Program-made: the position numbers and the translations under genes | The notes under the pieces: model-generated | What the model saw: only the letters and a program-made list of their open reading frames with translations | Told to the model about the DNA's origin: nothing | The model's database searches: none | Origin: Bacteroidales bacterium | Lineage (GTDB): Bacteria > Bacteroidota > Bacteroidia > Bacteroidales > JAADGE01 | DNA length: 7,352 nucleotides | Direction of reading: 5' to 3' | Assembly: GCA_029932445.1 (NCBI GenBank) | Contig: JAOZQB010000072.1 | Span: 5,751 to 13,102 of the forward strand | Shown here: in pieces, positions 5,581 through 7,352 of the stretch | Position numbering within the stretch: the first letter of the stretch is position 1 | Layout of the letters: each line of letters begins with the position of its first letter

Positions 5581-7197
5581 TTAAACTTGCGGACCTGCCG
5601 GAACAAGTTTTGCTACATCTTCATTATCCGTAAAATATTTAAAGTTTTTGATAAATCTTCCGCCTAAATCATTTGCAGCTGCATCCCAATCAGTAGGATT
5701 TTTCCAAAAATTTCTCGGATTTAATATTTTACTGTCAACATTTTTAACAGCTTTAGGAATCGCAAGATTAAAAACAGGAACGTTTTCAAATTCTGCATTG
5801 TCAAGTGAACCGTCAAGAATTGCATTAATAATATTTCTTGTCGACGGTAAATCAATCCGTTTTCCGGTTCCGTATGCACCGCCGATCCATCCGGTGTTTA
5901 CCAAATATGCCGTTGCACCGTGCATTTCTATTTTACGAATTAATTCTTCTGCATATTTAGCCGGGTCAAGCAATAAGAAAGCTGCACCGAAACAAGCAGA
6001 GAATGACGGTTGAGGCTCTTTAATTCCGCGTTCGGTACCGGCAACTTTTGCCGTGTATCCGCTGATAAAATGATATTTTGTTTGGTCGGGCGTTAATTTT
6101 GATACCGGAGGTAAAACACCGAAAGCATCCGCTGTCAGGAAAATAACTTTTTTTGCATGCCCTGCTTTTGAAACCGGTTTTACGATATTTTCAATATGAT
6201 AAATCGGATAAGAAACACGTGTATTTTGCGTTTTTGACGTATCAGCAAAATCAATATCACCGTTGTCTTTTATAACAACATTTTCGAGAAGCGCATCTCT
6301 TTTAATTGCTCCGTAGATATCAGGTTCTTTTTCGGGGTCTAAATCAATCGTTTTTGCATAACAACCGCCTTCAAAGTTAAAAATGCCGTCATCGTCCCAA
6401 CCGTGTTCGTCATCACCGATTAAAGCTCTGTTCGGATCAGCCGATAAAGTTGTTTTTCCTGTTCCCGAAAGACCAAAGAAGATAGCAACATCACCGGCTT
6501 TACCTACATTTGCAGAACAATGCATGGCTGCAATCCCTTTTAAAGGAAGTAAATAATTCATAATAGAAAAAAACCCTTTTTTTATTTCTCCGCCATACCA
6601 AGTTCCGCCGACACATGCCATTTTTTCTTTTAAATTAAATGCGGCATAAACCTTACTGTTTAAACCATGTTCTCGCCATTTTGAATTACTTGTTTTGGCA
6701 GCATTTAACATAACATAATCGGGTTCAAAATTTGCTGCCTCTTCTTCTGTAGGTCTTATGAACATATTTTTTACAAAATGAGCCATCCATGCAACTTCAG
6801 TAATAACCCTGATGGCAATTCTTGAATTTTCATTTGCACCGGCATAACCGTCTTGAACATATAATATTTTTCCTGAAAGTTGTTTGGCACTGATTTTTAA
6901 TTTATGTTTCCAAACTCTGTTGTTAATCGGTTTATTATCAGATGACGGGCGATGTTTATTTTTCCACCAAATATGATGTTCCGAAGTTTCTTCTTTAACA
7001 ATGTATTTATCTTTGGGTGATCGTCCGGTAAAAATTCCGGTATCAACCGTAACGGCTCCTAATTCAGTTACATAACATTTTTCATAACCTACTAAATTCG
7101 GGTCGGTTTCATGTTTGAATAATTCATCATAAGATAAATTATGATATATTTCTTTTACATCTGTAATATTGTATTTGCTTAAATCCGGTTTTGTCAT
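5581..7197 (-). CDS. pckA: Phosphoenolpyruvate carboxykinase (ATP)
   Basis: This 538-residue cytoplasmic enzyme interconverts oxaloacetate + ATP and PEP + CO2 + ADP. It serves gluconeogenesis or, in CO2-fixing anaerobic Bacteroidota, the PEP-to-oxaloacetate direction. Recognised elements are GRSPKDKY (58-65, with Arg59), the substrate and metal region GGTWYGGEIKK (197-207) and MHCSANVG (225-232, His226). The P-loop is GLSGTGKTT (242-250, Lys248), followed by GDDEHGW (261-267), TRVSYPIYHIE (326-336) and GWIGGAYGTGKRIDL (436-450). Key residues sit six positions before the E. coli numbering I recall (Arg65, His232, Lys254, Arg333), which shows no internal gaps and an intact active site. The length is typical of the ATP-dependent class; GTP-type motifs are absent. 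The ATG at 7195-7197 gives MTKPDLSKYNI, a normal N-terminus, 24 bases from the predicted transcript start. It is monocistronic by context. Confidence 0.97.
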   Translation of the reverse strand: MTKPDLSKYNITDVKEIYHNLSYDELFKHETDPNLVGYEKCYVTELGAVTVDTGIFTGRSPKDKYIVKEETSEHHIWWKNKHRPSSDNKPINNRVWKHKLKISAKQLSGKILYVQDGYAGANENSRIAIRVITEVAWMAHFVKNMFIRPTEEEAANFEPDYVMLNAAKTSNSKWREHGLNSKVYAAFNLKEKMACVGGTWYGGEIKKGFFSIMNYLLPLKGIAAMHCSANVGKAGDVAIFFGLSGTGKTTLSADPNRALIGDDEHGWDDDGIFNFEGGCYAKTIDLDPEKEPDIYGAIKRDALLENVVIKDNGDIDFADTSKTQNTRVSYPIYHIENIVKPVSKAGHAKKVIFLTADAFGVLPPVSKLTPDQTKYHFISGYTAKVAGTERGIKEPQPSFSACFGAAFLLLDPAKYAEELIRKIEMHGATAYLVNTGWIGGAYGTGKRIDLPSTRNIINAILDGSLDNAEFENVPVFNLAIPKAVKNVDSKILNPRNFWKNPTDWDAAANDLGGRFIKNFKYFTDNEDVAKLVPAGPQV

Positions 7198-7227
7198 TTT
7201 TATTTATTTTTATTATGTTTCAAGTTA

Positions 7228-7256
7228 CAAATTTAAAAAAAATATTAAGATACAAA
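7228..7256 (-). promoter_or_regulatory. Probable pckA promoter (Bacteroidota type)
   Basis: Reading the - strand, TTTG (7256-7253) is followed after 17 bases by TAAATTTG (7235-7228), an exact match to the -7 consensus TAnnTTTG; the spacer is at the short end of the known range. Transcription would start near 7221, giving a short A-rich leader of about 24 bases before the pckA ATG. No operator-like symmetry is visible next to it. Confidence 0.6.
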
Positions 7257-7290
7257 AATCTTTATATTATTTAACCCATATTATTCATGA

Positions 7291-7352
7291 AATTAGCTTT
7301 ATGCAGATGCAAGGCGACGAAACCCGAAGATATATACATATATTTCGAGGGA
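7291..7352. repeat. Left part of a probable palindromic repeat, cut by the window end
   Basis: This stretch is richer in GC than its surroundings and is not open reading frame. It contains TGCAGATGCAAGGCGACGAA and then an imperfect palindrome: CGAA (7325-7328) against TTCG (7344-7347), enclosing ATATAT-AC-ATATAT (7330-7343), with CCC and GGG outside. The pattern AATTAGCTTTATGCAGATGC..., followed by a central hairpin, recalls dispersed palindromic repeats seen in many bacterial genomes. If so, the matching right arm lies beyond the window. It is about 95 bp upstream of the pckA start, outside the predicted promoter. The 7257-7290 interval shows nothing I can name. Confidence 0.45.

Noticed and set aside
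5648..6013. 121-codon open frame antisense to pckA
   Set aside because: It lies wholly inside the well-supported pckA gene and shows no recognisable domain; it is a shadow of the coding strand.
307..7197. A multi-gene accessory or defence system
   Set aside because: All complete genes belong to familiar housekeeping or metabolic families on alternating strands with terminators between convergent pairs; nothing suggests a co-transferred functional unit.

Overview
The window reads as ordinary chromosomal DNA from an AT-rich member of the Bacteroidota, probably an environmental Bacteroidales- or Flavobacteriia-like lineage. The reasons are the low GC content, A-rich start contexts (AAAAAAATG) without clear Shine-Dalgarno sites, a TTTG / TAnnTTTG promoter before pckA, and a choice-of-anchor-J-like secreted protein tail of the kind common in this phylum. 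No phylogenetic search was possible, so this placement is inference.

Layout. 3-260 (+): C-terminal piece of a secreted beta-sandwich protein. It converges at a hairpin terminator (282-308) on an XdhC/CoxI-family gene (307-1251, -). Between that gene and a stand-alone alanyl-tRNA editing protein, AlaX (1534-1971, -), lies a nested palindromic repeat (1316-1465). A 2,4-dienoyl-CoA-reductase-like SDR (2117-2980, +) is divergent from alaX and converges at a bidirectional terminator (2986-3017) on a Do/HtrA periplasmic protease (3039-4517, -). A 185-bp divergent control region with a perfect 12-bp inverted repeat separates htrA from dapF (4703-5479, +). dapF converges at a 13-bp-stem hairpin (5528-5565) on ATP-dependent PEP carboxykinase, pckA (5581-7197, -). 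Upstream of pckA are its likely promoter (7228-7256) and, at the window edge, half of what looks like another palindromic repeat (7291-7352).

The genes do not form one pathway. They cover molybdoenzyme maturation (XdhC), translation quality control (AlaX), unsaturated fatty-acid oxidation (SDR), envelope protein quality control (HtrA), lysine and peptidoglycan precursor synthesis (DapF) and gluconeogenesis or anaplerosis (PckA). Neighbouring genes alternate in strand, so most are probably single transcription units; xdhC and alaX share a strand but are 282 bp apart with a repeat between them. I found no defence locus, integrase, CRISPR array, RNA gene or evidence of a new multi-gene system. 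The best leads are non-coding: the nested palindrome at 1316-1465, the three-half-site operator candidate between htrA and dapF, and the truncated palindrome at the right edge.
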